From Listeria costaricensis (GTDB lineage: Bacteria; Bacillota; Bacilli; Lactobacillales; Listeriaceae): a stretch of DNA of 64,000 nucleotides. This document shows, in pieces, positions 17,560 through 25,858 of this stretch. The notes below the pieces were generated by a model. The model did not search any database and was not told the origin of the DNA. It saw only the letters and a list, made by a program, of their open reading frames with translations. Each line of letters starts with the position of its first letter. Position 1 is the stretch's first letter. A program made the translations under genes and the position numbers. Location of the stretch: contig NZ_FXUT01000007.1 in assembly GCF_900183385.1 (NCBI RefSeq), positions 1 to 64,000 on the forward strand. The letters run 5' to 3'.

Positions 17560-17565
17560 TATAAT
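17537..17565 (+). promoter_or_regulatory. Promoter of ccpN-PPDK regulator-ppdK
   Basis: TTGATT, a 17-nt spacer and TATAAT, all embedded in or adjoining the palindrome at 17517-17559. Confidence 0.8.
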
Positions 17566-17588
17566 AGCGCCATAACCTCATAAAGGAT

Positions 17589-18218
17589 GTGGTTCCCATT
17601 CAACTTTCAGAACGCCAACACCAGATCATTGCATTTGTAAAGGCGCATGAACCGGCGACCGGCGATCAGATTGCCAAGCATTTAAAACTCACGCGTGCAA
17701 CGATTCGAGCGGATTTAGCCGTTTTGACCATGACCGGAATTCTTGATGCCAGACCTAAAGTCGGCTACTTTTTTTCCGGTCTGGATGAAAATCCGGCCCT
17801 GTTTGAAGAGATCCGACAGATGAAAGCTCAAGATGTGATGACGCTTCCCACGCTCATTCAAAAAGAAACCAGTGTCTATGATGCGATTGTCACTCTTTTT
17901 CTTGAGGATATCGGCAGTCTTTATGTAGTGGAAAACGCGACACTGATCGGACTTGTGAGCCGAAAAGATTTGCTGAAAAGCGCGATTGCCGGGACAGATA
18001 CCAAGCAAACCCCCGTTGCAACCATTATGACGCGCATGCCCAATCTGATTGTCGTCGAAGCGAACGAAAGTGTCCTTCCGACAGCCGAACTGCTCGTCAC
18101 CCATCAAATTGATTCTGTGCCTGTTGTCAAAAAAGGCGACGGAAGCCTAGAACCTATTGGGAAAATTTCAAAATCGACCATTACACGACTATTTGTCGAT
18201 ACATGGACGAGAACTTGA
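17589..18218 (+). CDS. ccpN: CcpN-type HTH/CBS transcriptional repressor
   Basis: 209-aa regulator with an N-terminal winged helix-turn-helix (about 5-60: SERQHQIIAFVK...RATIRADLAVL) and two CBS domains (about 78-205) that bind nucleotides. B. subtilis CcpN represses gluconeogenic genes (gapB, pckA). Here it is the first gene before the PPDK regulator and ppdK, so it probably controls the pyruvate/PEP node. The start is odd: GTG at 17589 has AAAGG only 2 nt away; an ATT at 17598 would have better spacing. The palindromic operator suggests autoregulation. Confidence 0.88.
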   Translation: MVPIQLSERQHQIIAFVKAHEPATGDQIAKHLKLTRATIRADLAVLTMTGILDARPKVGYFFSGLDENPALFEEIRQMKAQDVMTLPTLIQKETSVYDAIVTLFLEDIGSLYVVENATLIGLVSRKDLLKSAIAGTDTKQTPVATIMTRMPNLIVVEANESVLPTAELLVTHQIDSVPVVKKGDGSLEPIGKISKSTITRLFVDTWTRT

Positions 18219-18231
18219 CAGGAGGTTTAGT

Positions 18232-19050
18232 ATGCCAAACAAATTGATTGTGTATATTATTTCTGATGCCATCGGAGAAACTGCCCAGCATATCATTCGG
18301 GCGGCCACTGCTCAATTTGCCCTTGATTATGTGCCAGATATTCGCCGCCACCCCTTTATCCGCGATGAGGAGACGCTGCTTGAAACCCTGAAAGAAGCCC
18401 GGCGTGAAGGCGGCATTGTCGTTCAAACCCTTGTTACTTCTCATCTGGCTGAAAAATCAAGCCGTTTTTGCCGAGACAACGGATTGCAGAATGTCGACCT
18501 GCTCCGCGATTTGACTGCCGCTATCGAAGAACAAACGGGGCTCTCTTCGCTGGAAGACCCTGGCAACATGCGCCGGCTCGATCGGGCGTACTTTGACCGG
18601 ATTCGTGCGATCGAATTTGCGGTGAAATATGACGACTGTAAGGATCCGCGCGGCCTGCTCGAAGCAGACATCGTGCTGATTGGCGTATCGCGCACCAGCA
18701 AGACTCCGCTTAGCAGCTATTTGGCCAATCAGAATTTAAAAGTGGCCAATGTGCCGCTCGTCCCTGAAATTCCACTGCCGAAAGAATTATTGCAGATCGA
18801 TCACCGCCGCATCATTGGCCTGACGACAACACCGGAAAAACTGGAAAGAATCCGGAAAACTCGGCTAAAATCGATCGGTCTGGATGAAATGAGCAACTAT
18901 TCCAGTGAAAAACGAATTTTGGAAGAACTAACTTATGGCTATGAAACCTTCAAAACCCTTGGCTGCCGTGTGATCCACGTTGAAGATAAAGCCATTGAAG
19001 AAACCGCTGCTCTTGTCACAGAAATGATCCAGCTCGACCAATCTATTTAA
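18232..19050 (+). CDS. Pyruvate phosphate dikinase regulatory protein (PDRP)
   Basis: 272-aa DUF299 protein that in plants and bacteria both inactivates PPDK by ADP-dependent phosphorylation and reactivates it by phosphorolysis. The P-loop-like GVSRTSKTPLS lies near residue 149. The N-terminus IVYIISDAIGETAQHI is the family hallmark. The ATG at 18232 has AGGAGG 8 nt upstream; upstream in-frame codons overlap ccpN and are ignored. It lies between ccpN (13 nt) and ppdK (18 nt), its target. Confidence 0.94.
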   Translation: MPNKLIVYIISDAIGETAQHIIRAATAQFALDYVPDIRRHPFIRDEETLLETLKEARREGGIVVQTLVTSHLAEKSSRFCRDNGLQNVDLLRDLTAAIEEQTGLSSLEDPGNMRRLDRAYFDRIRAIEFAVKYDDCKDPRGLLEADIVLIGVSRTSKTPLSSYLANQNLKVANVPLVPEIPLPKELLQIDHRRIIGLTTTPEKLERIRKTRLKSIGLDEMSNYSSEKRILEELTYGYETFKTLGCRVIHVEDKAIEETAALVTEMIQLDQSI

Positions 19051-19068
19051 TTTTGAGGTGAAGTAGAG

Positions 19069-21708
19069 ATGAGAAAATTTGTGTACCAGTTTGATGAAGG
19101 CAGAAAAGAAATGAAGTTTTTATTAGGCGGAAAGGGAGCCAATTTGGCCGAAATGACCCGCATTGGTTTACCCGTTCCACCCGGTTTTATCCTCTCGACA
19201 GATGCTTGCAAAGATTACAACGAGCACCATGGCCATCTGTCGGAGGATATTTTGCGTGAAGTGATGCTCCATCTGGCACATTTGGAGGAAGTAACCGGCA
19301 AGCAATTCGGCAGCGCGGAAAATCCCCTGCTTGTTTCCGTTCGATCAGGAGCGCCCCTCTCGATGCCAGGCATGATGGACACCATTTTAAACCTAGGACT
19401 TAATGAAAAGTCTATCCAAGGATTGATGCACGCGACAGGTGATGCCCGTTCGTCCCTTGATTCCTACCGGCGCTTCATTCAGATGTTCGGCGATGTCGTG
19501 TTCGGCATTCCCAGCTACCACTTTGAGCAGGCACTTACCCGCATCAAAAAGGAAGCCGGCTATCAGTCTGATACCGATTTGCAGCCAGCTGATCTGGAAG
19601 AATTGATTTCGCGCTATCTGGACATTTTTTCAGCCGAAGCCGGTCGTGATTTCCCGCAAGATCCGAAAGAACAACTGCTACTCGCCATCACCGCCGTTTT
19701 TGATTCATGGATGAACCCCCGTGCAGTGATTTATAGACGACTGCATGACATTGACGCCTCTTATGGAACCGCTGTCAATATTCAGGCCATGGTTTTTGGC
19801 AATACCGGTGACACGAGTGGAACTGGCATCGCTTTTACGCGCAACCCTTCCACTGGTGAAAAAGCAGTTTTTGGGGAATTTCTACTGAATGCGCAAGGCG
19901 AAGATGTGGTGGCCGGAATTCGCACCCCTGTCGAACTTTCTCAGCTGCAAAAGCTCATGCCGCAAATCTTTGAGGAGCTGATTGCTACTTGCGCCCTGCT
20001 GGAAGAACATTACTTGGATATGCAAGATATCGAATTCACGATTGAAAAGGAACGACTCTATATTTTGCAGACGCGTAACGGTAAACGGACGACAAAGGCG
20101 GCCATCCAAGTGGCGGTCGATCTGGTACATGAAGGTAAAATTTCTCGGGAAGAAGCGATCATGCGAATTGCCCCCAAAGAACTGGACCAATTGCTCCATC
20201 CAGCTTTTCATCCAGATGCCTTGGCAAAGAGCCGCGTTCTTGCAACCGGACTTCCCGCCAGTCCAGGTGCGGCAACTGGTGCGATTTACTTTGATGCAGC
20301 TTCGGCTGTCCGGGCGGCCGATATGGGCATCAAAGTCATCCTCGTTCGCAGCGAGACCTCTCCGGAAGATATTGAAGGCATGGCCAAAAGTGAAGCCATT
20401 TTGACTGCACGAGGCGGCATGACCTCCCATGCGGCAGTCGTCGCTCGCGGCATGGGCAAATGCTGCATCGTCGGTTGCGCAGACATTCTGATTGATGAAC
20501 AGGAAAAAGTGCTGCGAACCAAAGCCGGGCAGATTTTGCATGAAGGAGATCTGATTTCACTTGACGGTGGCACTGGTCAGATCTATGAAGAGGCGCTTCC
20601 GCTAACAGAGGCCGAACTATCCCCCGCTTTTGACGAATGGATGCAGTGGGTCGATGAATCCAAACGGCTGCAAATTCGGGTGAACGCCGATACGCCGGCT
20701 GATCTTCAAATGGCCCTTCATTTTGGCGCCGAAGGAATCGGGCTGTGCCGCACAGAGCACATGTTTTTCCATGAAGACCGCATTCCTTTCGTCCGCCAAA
20801 TGATCATTGCCGAAAACAGCCAAGACCGTGCATGCGCCCTTGAAAAACTAAAGGACATGCAAAAGGAAGATTTCTGTGCATTGTTCCGGATTGCCGCCGG
20901 TCGCCCCATCAATATCCGCCTGCTCGATCCCCCGCTGCATGAGTTTTTACCAAAAGAAACCCGTGAGATCGAAAAATTGGCTCAAGCAAGCGGCAAAACG
21001 GTCGCAGAAATCAGACGCCGACTTTCCGAGCTAACAGAAACCAATCCCATGCTCGGTCATCGTGGCTGCCGTTTAGCCGTTACCTTCCCGGAAATCTACA
21101 AGATGCAGGCGGAAGCCATTATGGAAAGCGCGATGATCATTCATGATGAGGGCATCCCTGTCCACCCTGAAATCATGATCCCGCTTGTCGCCACGCAAGC
21201 CGAACTGGCACTAATCAAAAATGAAATCAAGGCCACGATTCAACAAATGTTTGACAAGGAGCGGCTCATTCTCCCCTTTGATATCGGGACAATGATCGAA
21301 ACGCCTCGTGCCTGCATCGTAGCCGACCAGATCGCCAAGGATGCCCAATTTTTCAGTTTCGGTACCAACGATCTGACACAACTGACATTCGGTTTTTCAC
21401 GCGATGATGCCGGCAAATTTTTGCCAAGTTATGAAAAATTAGCGCTGCTTCCACAGGATCCTTTCGTGTCGATTGATCAGGATGGCGTTGGGGCGCTGGT
21501 GGAACTGGGGACTGTCCGCGGTCGAATGACGCAGCCGAATATTAAAATTGGGGTCTGCGGCGAACACGGCGGTGATCCAAAATCCATCCGCTTCTTCCAT
21601 AAAATTGGCCTTCAATACGTTTCCTGCTCGCCTTTTCGCGTGCCCATTGCTCGTCTGGCCGCTGCTCAGGCTGCACTCTTGGAACAGCACAGCATGGAAA
21701 CCGTCTAA
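19069..21708 (+). CDS. ppdK: Pyruvate, phosphate dikinase
   Basis: Interconverts pyruvate, ATP and phosphate with PEP, AMP and PPi. The 879-aa chain has the N-terminal ATP-grasp domain (GGKGANLAEM at about 22-31), a phospho-His swivel domain with GGMTSHAAVVARGMG carrying the catalytic His at about 455, and a C-terminal TIM-barrel PEP/pyruvate site with CGEHGGDP. The conserved Thr two residues before that His is the expected PDRP target. RBS GAGGTGAAG. It is last in its operon and ends at a strong terminator. It may give PEP from pyruvate or the reverse, depending on conditions. Confidence 0.96.
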   Translation: MRKFVYQFDEGRKEMKFLLGGKGANLAEMTRIGLPVPPGFILSTDACKDYNEHHGHLSEDILREVMLHLAHLEEVTGKQFGSAENPLLVSVRSGAPLSMPGMMDTILNLGLNEKSIQGLMHATGDARSSLDSYRRFIQMFGDVVFGIPSYHFEQALTRIKKEAGYQSDTDLQPADLEELISRYLDIFSAEAGRDFPQDPKEQLLLAITAVFDSWMNPRAVIYRRLHDIDASYGTAVNIQAMVFGNTGDTSGTGIAFTRNPSTGEKAVFGEFLLNAQGEDVVAGIRTPVELSQLQKLMPQIFEELIATCALLEEHYLDMQDIEFTIEKERLYILQTRNGKRTTKAAIQVAVDLVHEGKISREEAIMRIAPKELDQLLHPAFHPDALAKSRVLATGLPASPGAATGAIYFDAASAVRAADMGIKVILVRSETSPEDIEGMAKSEAILTARGGMTSHAAVVARGMGKCCIVGCADILIDEQEKVLRTKAGQILHEGDLISLDGGTGQIYEEALPLTEAELSPAFDEWMQWVDESKRLQIRVNADTPADLQMALHFGAEGIGLCRTEHMFFHEDRIPFVRQMIIAENSQDRACALEKLKDMQKEDFCALFRIAAGRPINIRLLDPPLHEFLPKETREIEKLAQASGKTVAEIRRRLSELTETNPMLGHRGCRLAVTFPEIYKMQAEAIMESAMIIHDEGIPVHPEIMIPLVATQAELALIKNEIKATIQQMFDKERLILPFDIGTMIETPRACIVADQIAKDAQFFSFGTNDLTQLTFGFSRDDAGKFLPSYEKLALLPQDPFVSIDQDGVGALVELGTVRGRMTQPNIKIGVCGEHGGDPKSIRFFHKIGLQYVSCSPFRVPIARLAAAQAALLEQHSMETV

Positions 21709-21715
21709 TCTGACC

Positions 21716-21744
21716 GCCCCGCTCATTGTACAGCGGGGCTTTTT
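21716..21744 (+). terminator. Terminator after ppdK
   Basis: A perfect 8-bp GC-rich stem (GCCCCGCT with AGCGGGGC, 8-nt loop) followed by TTTTT. Confidence 0.9.
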
Positions 21745-21797
21745 ATGATTCCAGCAGCAAAAAAACATTAACTTTTCAACTTTATCAAATCTTTATA

Positions 21798-21826
21798 TTG
21801 ACAAAGATATCATTTCCCTGTATTCT
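21798..21826 (+). promoter_or_regulatory. Sigma-A promoter of tcyP
   Basis: A consensus TTGACA, a 17-nt spacer and TATTCT. The leader of about 55 nt holds an ATACCAA / TTGGCAT pair in inverted orientation; CymR control is possible but not shown. Confidence 0.85.
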
Positions 21827-21888
21827 AAATACCAACAATTCTTATCGGATTAATTGTATTAAAGAATTGGCATAAAAGGAGGGGGAAA

Positions 21889-23265
21889 ATGGATACAGTA
21901 CTTGTTATCCTGAATTTAGCCATTGCCGTCAGCGTATTAGGTCTCTTTTTTTATCTTGGCAAACGGCACGTTTCATTTTCAAAACGGGTTTTACTCGCAC
22001 TTTTCATCGGGATTTTAGCGGGTTTTCTCGTGCAGTGGATCTACGGCGCATCAAGCACAGTGACGACTGAAACAACTGATTGGTTAGGGATTGTCGGCGG
22101 AAGTTACGTCAAATTCTTGCAAATGATCGCCATACCGCTTGTGTTTGTTTCGATCGTTACAGCCTTTACACGTCTTGAATTAAAAACCAATATCGCCAAG
22201 ATCGGATTATGGATTATTGGCACCCTTGTAGTAACTGCCGCAATCGCAGCAGTCATTGGGATTGGTTCAGCACTTCTTTTTCATTTGGACGCAGGGAATA
22301 TCAACCAAGGCGGGGCAGAACTGGCTCGGGCAAAAGAGCTTCAAGACAGCTACGCATCGATTGGTGACCAGACCTTGCCGCAAAAAATTCTTGAACTTTT
22401 ACCAGCCAATCCGTTTCTTGATATGACGGGTGCGCGTGCCACTTCGACCATTGCGGTTGTCGTGTTCGCCGCTTTTATCGGGATTGCTTTTCTGGGCGTA
22501 CAGCGCAAGCAGCCGAATGAGGCCGCAACTTTCGCCAAAGGAATCGACGCCATCTACGCCATCGTACTTAGAATCGTGCGGTTGATTCTTCGCCTCACGC
22601 CTTATGGAGTTTTCGCAATCATGACGAATACTGTGGCAACAAGTGATGCGAATGCCATCATCAAACTGGGTAGCTTTGTGATTGCTTCCTATGTGGCACT
22701 GATTGCCATGTTTGTGATTCATCTGCTCATCGTATCGCTGACAGGAATCAGCCCGATCACCTATATTCGCAAGACACTTCCTGTTCTGACATTTGCGTTC
22801 ACTTCTCGGACAAGCGCCGGGGCCTTGCCACTGAATATTGACACACAGCAAAAACTGGGCGTGCCATCTGGAATTGCCAACTTTGCTGCTTCATTCGGTC
22901 TTTCAATCGGACAAAACGGATGTGCAGCCATCTATCCGGCCATGCTCGCGATTATGATTGCCCCAACAGTCGGGATTGATCCAACCTCGATCAGCTTTAT
23001 TTTGACCGTTGTAGCCGTTGTCGCCATTAGTTCATTTGGCGTTGCAGGTGTTGGCGGTGGGGCAACTTTTGCTGCGATCATCGTTTTATCTGCCCTTAAT
23101 TTACCAGTGGGTCTTGCTGGCGTTTTGATTTCAATTGAGCCGTTGATCGACATGGGTCGGACTGCCCTTAACGTAAGTGACAGTATGGTAGCCGGCGTTG
23201 TCACCAGCCGCGCCACCGGTACACTTGAAAAAGACCGTGCTACGCGTGAAGAAGTGACAGCCTAA
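21889..23265 (+). CDS. tcyP: L-cystine/dicarboxylate-type symporter (TcyP-like)
   Basis: 458-aa member of the DAACS (glutamate/dicarboxylate) transporter family with 8-10 membrane helices. The substrate region (SSRTSAGALPLNI-type: TSRTSAGALPLN) and the re-entrant NGCAAIYPAM segment are visible. The long first hydrophilic loop and overall similarity to TcyP/YhcL point to sodium- or proton-coupled cystine uptake rather than glutamate. A strong RBS (AAGGAGGGGG) and consensus promoter suggest solid expression. It is monocistronic. A glutamate or dicarboxylate substrate cannot be excluded. Confidence 0.87.
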   Translation: MDTVLVILNLAIAVSVLGLFFYLGKRHVSFSKRVLLALFIGILAGFLVQWIYGASSTVTTETTDWLGIVGGSYVKFLQMIAIPLVFVSIVTAFTRLELKTNIAKIGLWIIGTLVVTAAIAAVIGIGSALLFHLDAGNINQGGAELARAKELQDSYASIGDQTLPQKILELLPANPFLDMTGARATSTIAVVVFAAFIGIAFLGVQRKQPNEAATFAKGIDAIYAIVLRIVRLILRLTPYGVFAIMTNTVATSDANAIIKLGSFVIASYVALIAMFVIHLLIVSLTGISPITYIRKTLPVLTFAFTSRTSAGALPLNIDTQQKLGVPSGIANFAASFGLSIGQNGCAAIYPAMLAIMIAPTVGIDPTSISFILTVVAVVAISSFGVAGVGGGATFAAIIVLSALNLPVGLAGVLISIEPLIDMGRTALNVSDSMVAGVVTSRATGTLEKDRATREEVTA

Positions 23266-23267
23266 AC

Positions 23268-23329
23268 AAAAAAACGTTATGCCCGAAACTTGGAAGCTTC
23301 ACGCCAAGTCCACGGCATAACGTTTTTTT
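23268..23329. terminator. Bidirectional terminator
   Basis: A 16-bp perfect stem (23268-23283 with 23314-23329) with A7/T7 flanks lies between tcyP and the convergent 2H phosphoesterase gene. The loop holds a second small stem (ACTTGG/CCAAGT). Confidence 0.9.
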
Positions 23330-23330
23330 A

Positions 23331-23876
23331 CTAATCTGCTTGTGGTTTAAATCGCTTGATGGCCAAAATTTCAGCATTGTCCCCCTCCAACCGAATCAGT
23401 GCAAGTCCCGTCACTCGTCCGGATAGGCGCGGTGAACTGTGCACAAGATATTCAAACACGCGAATCTGCGCACGTCTGGCAAGATGGCTGGCAATTGTCG
23501 TATGCGGCACCCATTCGCCCGGCAAATAATGCACATGCGGATTCCCCGACCACTCTTTAAAATGCCTGCTGTGATCCAAATGCAGCAGATACAGCTCTGA
23601 GGTCATGACCGGCGCCAGATAGACCGCCCGCGTTTCAATAAATGAGCCAAAGGACGCGAAGGAAACCGTAAAAGCCAACCGATCTTGATAAAAGCTACGC
23701 ATTTCCTGAATAAAATTTGGAACGTCCAGCTCGCCATAACTGGCAATTGTAATATGTGGTAGACGCAGTTTCATCCGGTCGAAATAATCCGACACACCCG
23801 TCTCTTCTAATTTTCGCCAGATTCGAATGATTTTTTGATTGAGATGTTCATCAAAAATTGCGACCACGGCGTACAT
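23331..23876 (-). CDS. 2H phosphoesterase (2'-5' RNA ligase-like)
   Basis: 181-aa protein with the two HxT motifs that define the 2H superfamily: H41-I-T43 in LPHITIAS and H125-T-T127 in VPHTTIAS. Members hydrolyse cyclic nucleotide phosphodiesters or join RNA ends. It is too short and general to fix a substrate. A strong RBS (AGGAGG) precedes the ATG. The next gene upstream on the strand is an exporter 43 nt away, so they may be co-transcribed. Confidence 0.85.
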   Translation of the reverse strand: MYAVVAIFDEHLNQKIIRIWRKLEETGVSDYFDRMKLRLPHITIASYGELDVPNFIQEMRSFYQDRLAFTVSFASFGSFIETRAVYLAPVMTSELYLLHLDHSRHFKEWSGNPHVHYLPGEWVPHTTIASHLARRAQIRVFEYLVHSSPRLSGRVTGLALIRLEGDNAEILAIKRFKPQAD

Positions 23877-23919
23877 GGCGGCACCTCCTTTTTTCTATTT
23901 TGCCCCGTTCCTAAGCGGA

Positions 23920-24909
23920 CTAAACTTGACGAGCTGCTGTATTTTTCGCCCGTTCCAGCCCAAACTCCAAATAAAAATCCCGTTTTGTCTCCAACAAATA
24001 ACGCAAATCATTCATAAATTGAAACAAAATCGCCCGACTTTCAAATTCCTCCCGTGTTTCCGGCAGCCCGCTTTTCCGAAACGAACGAACCATCTGCGTG
24101 ATTTCTTCCACCAGCTCCGAAGCCGGATAATCCTCCGCCAGTTTCAGTGCCGTTTTTTCCGTGATTGCGGCTAGAGCCAGACTCTGCTCATTCGTCCCGC
24201 CAGCTCCCAGTAGATGCTGTTCCATCTGCCTGAGGATCCGGTACTGCACCATCCGCATATCAGCATATTGAACGTAATAGTGAGCGGATTGAAAAAAATA
24301 ATTTTCCAAATTTCGAGAAGCCTTGTCCTGCATCCTATTCAACCCGGCCCGCAGCGCAGCCATTCGTCCCTCCCGGTCGCAAAATCCTTCCTGACAGCGC
24401 AGACTAGCCGCCATCTCAAGCAGAATCTCCCGCATCAGCTGTTCAATCCGCATTTGCTCAGCCCGCAGCTTATCCTCAAGCTTTGGCATGTAAAGATTGA
24501 GCAAGATCCCGACGCCCGCCCCGACAGCAAGCAGCAGCATTTCATTTTCAAACCAGTAGAAAGATAGCGACTGCTCCACGAGTATGTGTGTCACCAGCAC
24601 CGAGCTGACAACGATTCCATCTGTAACCCGCAGCTTGACCGCGCAAGGAATGAACACCAGCAGATAGAGTCCAAAGCTGATTGCGTTAAAACCGATCACA
24701 AGAAAAAACAGCGCCGCAATCGACAAAGCCAGAACTGCCGAGTAGATTCGCTGTACAGCAAGCGTGAGCGAACCCTTCTTTGTATTTTGAATACTTAAAA
24801 TCGTAATAATCCCTGCTGATACCGCATATTCAAGCCCCAGCCATTCCGCCAGCATAATGGAAATTGCCGCACCAACGGCCGTTTTTACCGTCCTCATCCC
24901 AATCCGCAT
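23920..24909 (-). CDS. Aromatic acid exporter-type membrane protein (DUF939/FUSC-like)
   Basis: 329-aa protein with about five N-terminal membrane helices (to about residue 145) and a long cytosolic helical C-terminal domain. The opening MRIGMRTVKTAVGAAISIMLAEWLGLEYAVSAGIITILSIQ-like stretch is typical of ArAE/DUF939 proteins such as YqjA. I start at the ATG at 24909, which has GGGAGCGG 8 nt upstream; in-frame starts further up overlap a terminator. Role: export of small organic acids is suspected for the family, not proven. Confidence 0.82.
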   Translation of the reverse strand: MRIGMRTVKTAVGAAISIMLAEWLGLEYAVSAGIITILSIQNTKKGSLTLAVQRIYSAVLALSIAALFFLVIGFNAISFGLYLLVFIPCAVKLRVTDGIVVSSVLVTHILVEQSLSFYWFENEMLLLAVGAGVGILLNLYMPKLEDKLRAEQMRIEQLMREILLEMAASLRCQEGFCDREGRMAALRAGLNRMQDKASRNLENYFFQSAHYYVQYADMRMVQYRILRQMEQHLLGAGGTNEQSLALAAITEKTALKLAEDYPASELVEEITQMVRSFRKSGLPETREEFESRAILFQFMNDLRYLLETKRDFYLEFGLERAKNTAARQV

Positions 24910-24951
24910 TTTTTTGACCGCTCCCTTTTTCATCGATATTCTATTATACGC

Positions 24952-24982
24952 AAAAAAATCCCGATAAAACAAGCATTATCGG
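24952..24982 (-). terminator. Terminator after dedA-type gene
   Basis: A 7-bp stem (CCGATAA with TTATCGG, 8-nt loop) is followed on the minus strand by GATTTTTTTG. Confidence 0.7.
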
Positions 24983-25009
24983 AATCTTAAAAACGCGCTA
25001 GCCACGCCA

Positions 25010-25633
25010 CTATTCATCATCTAGCGGAGCACCCGCTCTTTTTTTGAAAAATAAAATCGCACCAATCAAAATGCCCGCCCCAATCACCAGATAGACAATC
25101 ATTGAAAACTGGTCAACCACTGTGGCCGCTTTGCTGAAAGATTCGCCAAGTAGCGCTCCAATACTAATCAGAACCGTATTCCAAATCAAGCTTCCAAGTG
25201 TCGTGAGTGTCAAAAATTTTAAAAACGGCATGCGTGTCATTCCCGCCGGTATCGAAATCAGACTGCGCACTAGCGGCACCATGCGGCAAACAAAAACCGT
25301 CCGCCCGCCATATTTCAAAAATGACCGCTCCGCCTTATCAATATCGCTCTCCTTCAAACGTAAAATTCGCCCGTATTTGCGCACAAACCCTTTGATCCGT
25401 TCTTTGCCAAAGTAAAGCGAGATACTGTAAAGCAAAATCGCTCCGACCACCGAACCAAATGTCGCCATGATAATTACCATGACCAAATTAAGCGGACTGA
25501 CCGTCGTCATAAAACCGCCGAATGTCAAAATTAATTCAGAGGGGATTGGCGGAAAAAGATTTTCGATCATAATCAGAAAAAAGACTCCGAAATAACCAAA
25601 ATCTGTCATAATCTGCGTGATCCATTGTTCCAT
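25010..25633 (-). CDS. DedA family membrane protein
   Basis: 207-aa polytopic protein of the DedA/VTT family. The N-terminal FFLIMIENLFPPIPSE motif is diagnostic, and FVCRMVPLVRSLISIPAG contains the conserved Arg/Gly segment. Relatives in Firmicutes move phospholipid carriers (undecaprenyl phosphate, phosphatidylethanolamine). This member could be a carrier-lipid flippase, which is only inferred. It has AAAAGGAG before the ATG and its own terminator. Confidence 0.9.
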   Translation of the reverse strand: MEQWITQIMTDFGYFGVFFLIMIENLFPPIPSELILTFGGFMTTVSPLNLVMVIIMATFGSVVGAILLYSISLYFGKERIKGFVRKYGRILRLKESDIDKAERSFLKYGGRTVFVCRMVPLVRSLISIPAGMTRMPFLKFLTLTTLGSLIWNTVLISIGALLGESFSKAATVVDQFSMIVYLVIGAGILIGAILFFKKRAGAPLDDE

Positions 25634-25764
25634 TCCGTCACTCCTTTTAAAAATTAAGTACTTACTTGCTTTTCATCCTAACATGCCAATGAACGAAACG
25701 CCAGTTAAAACTTAAAAAAAATTACAAAATAAGACTATAGCCGTAGGAAAAGTGGTTGAAACAA

Positions 25765-25833
25765 AATAAAAAAGAAGCCCCACGCAAGCAATCGGCATCT
25801 AAAAAAATGGCGCTCAAGCTCGCGTTTAGCTTC
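25765..25833 (-). terminator. Probable terminator after pgcA
   Basis: Arms 25774-25785 and 25822-25833 pair at 10 of 12 positions with a 2x2 internal loop and a further small hairpin inside. On the minus strand TTTTTTATT follows. Confidence 0.5.
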
Positions 25834-25858
25834 CCTTATACTTTCATGATCATGTTTT

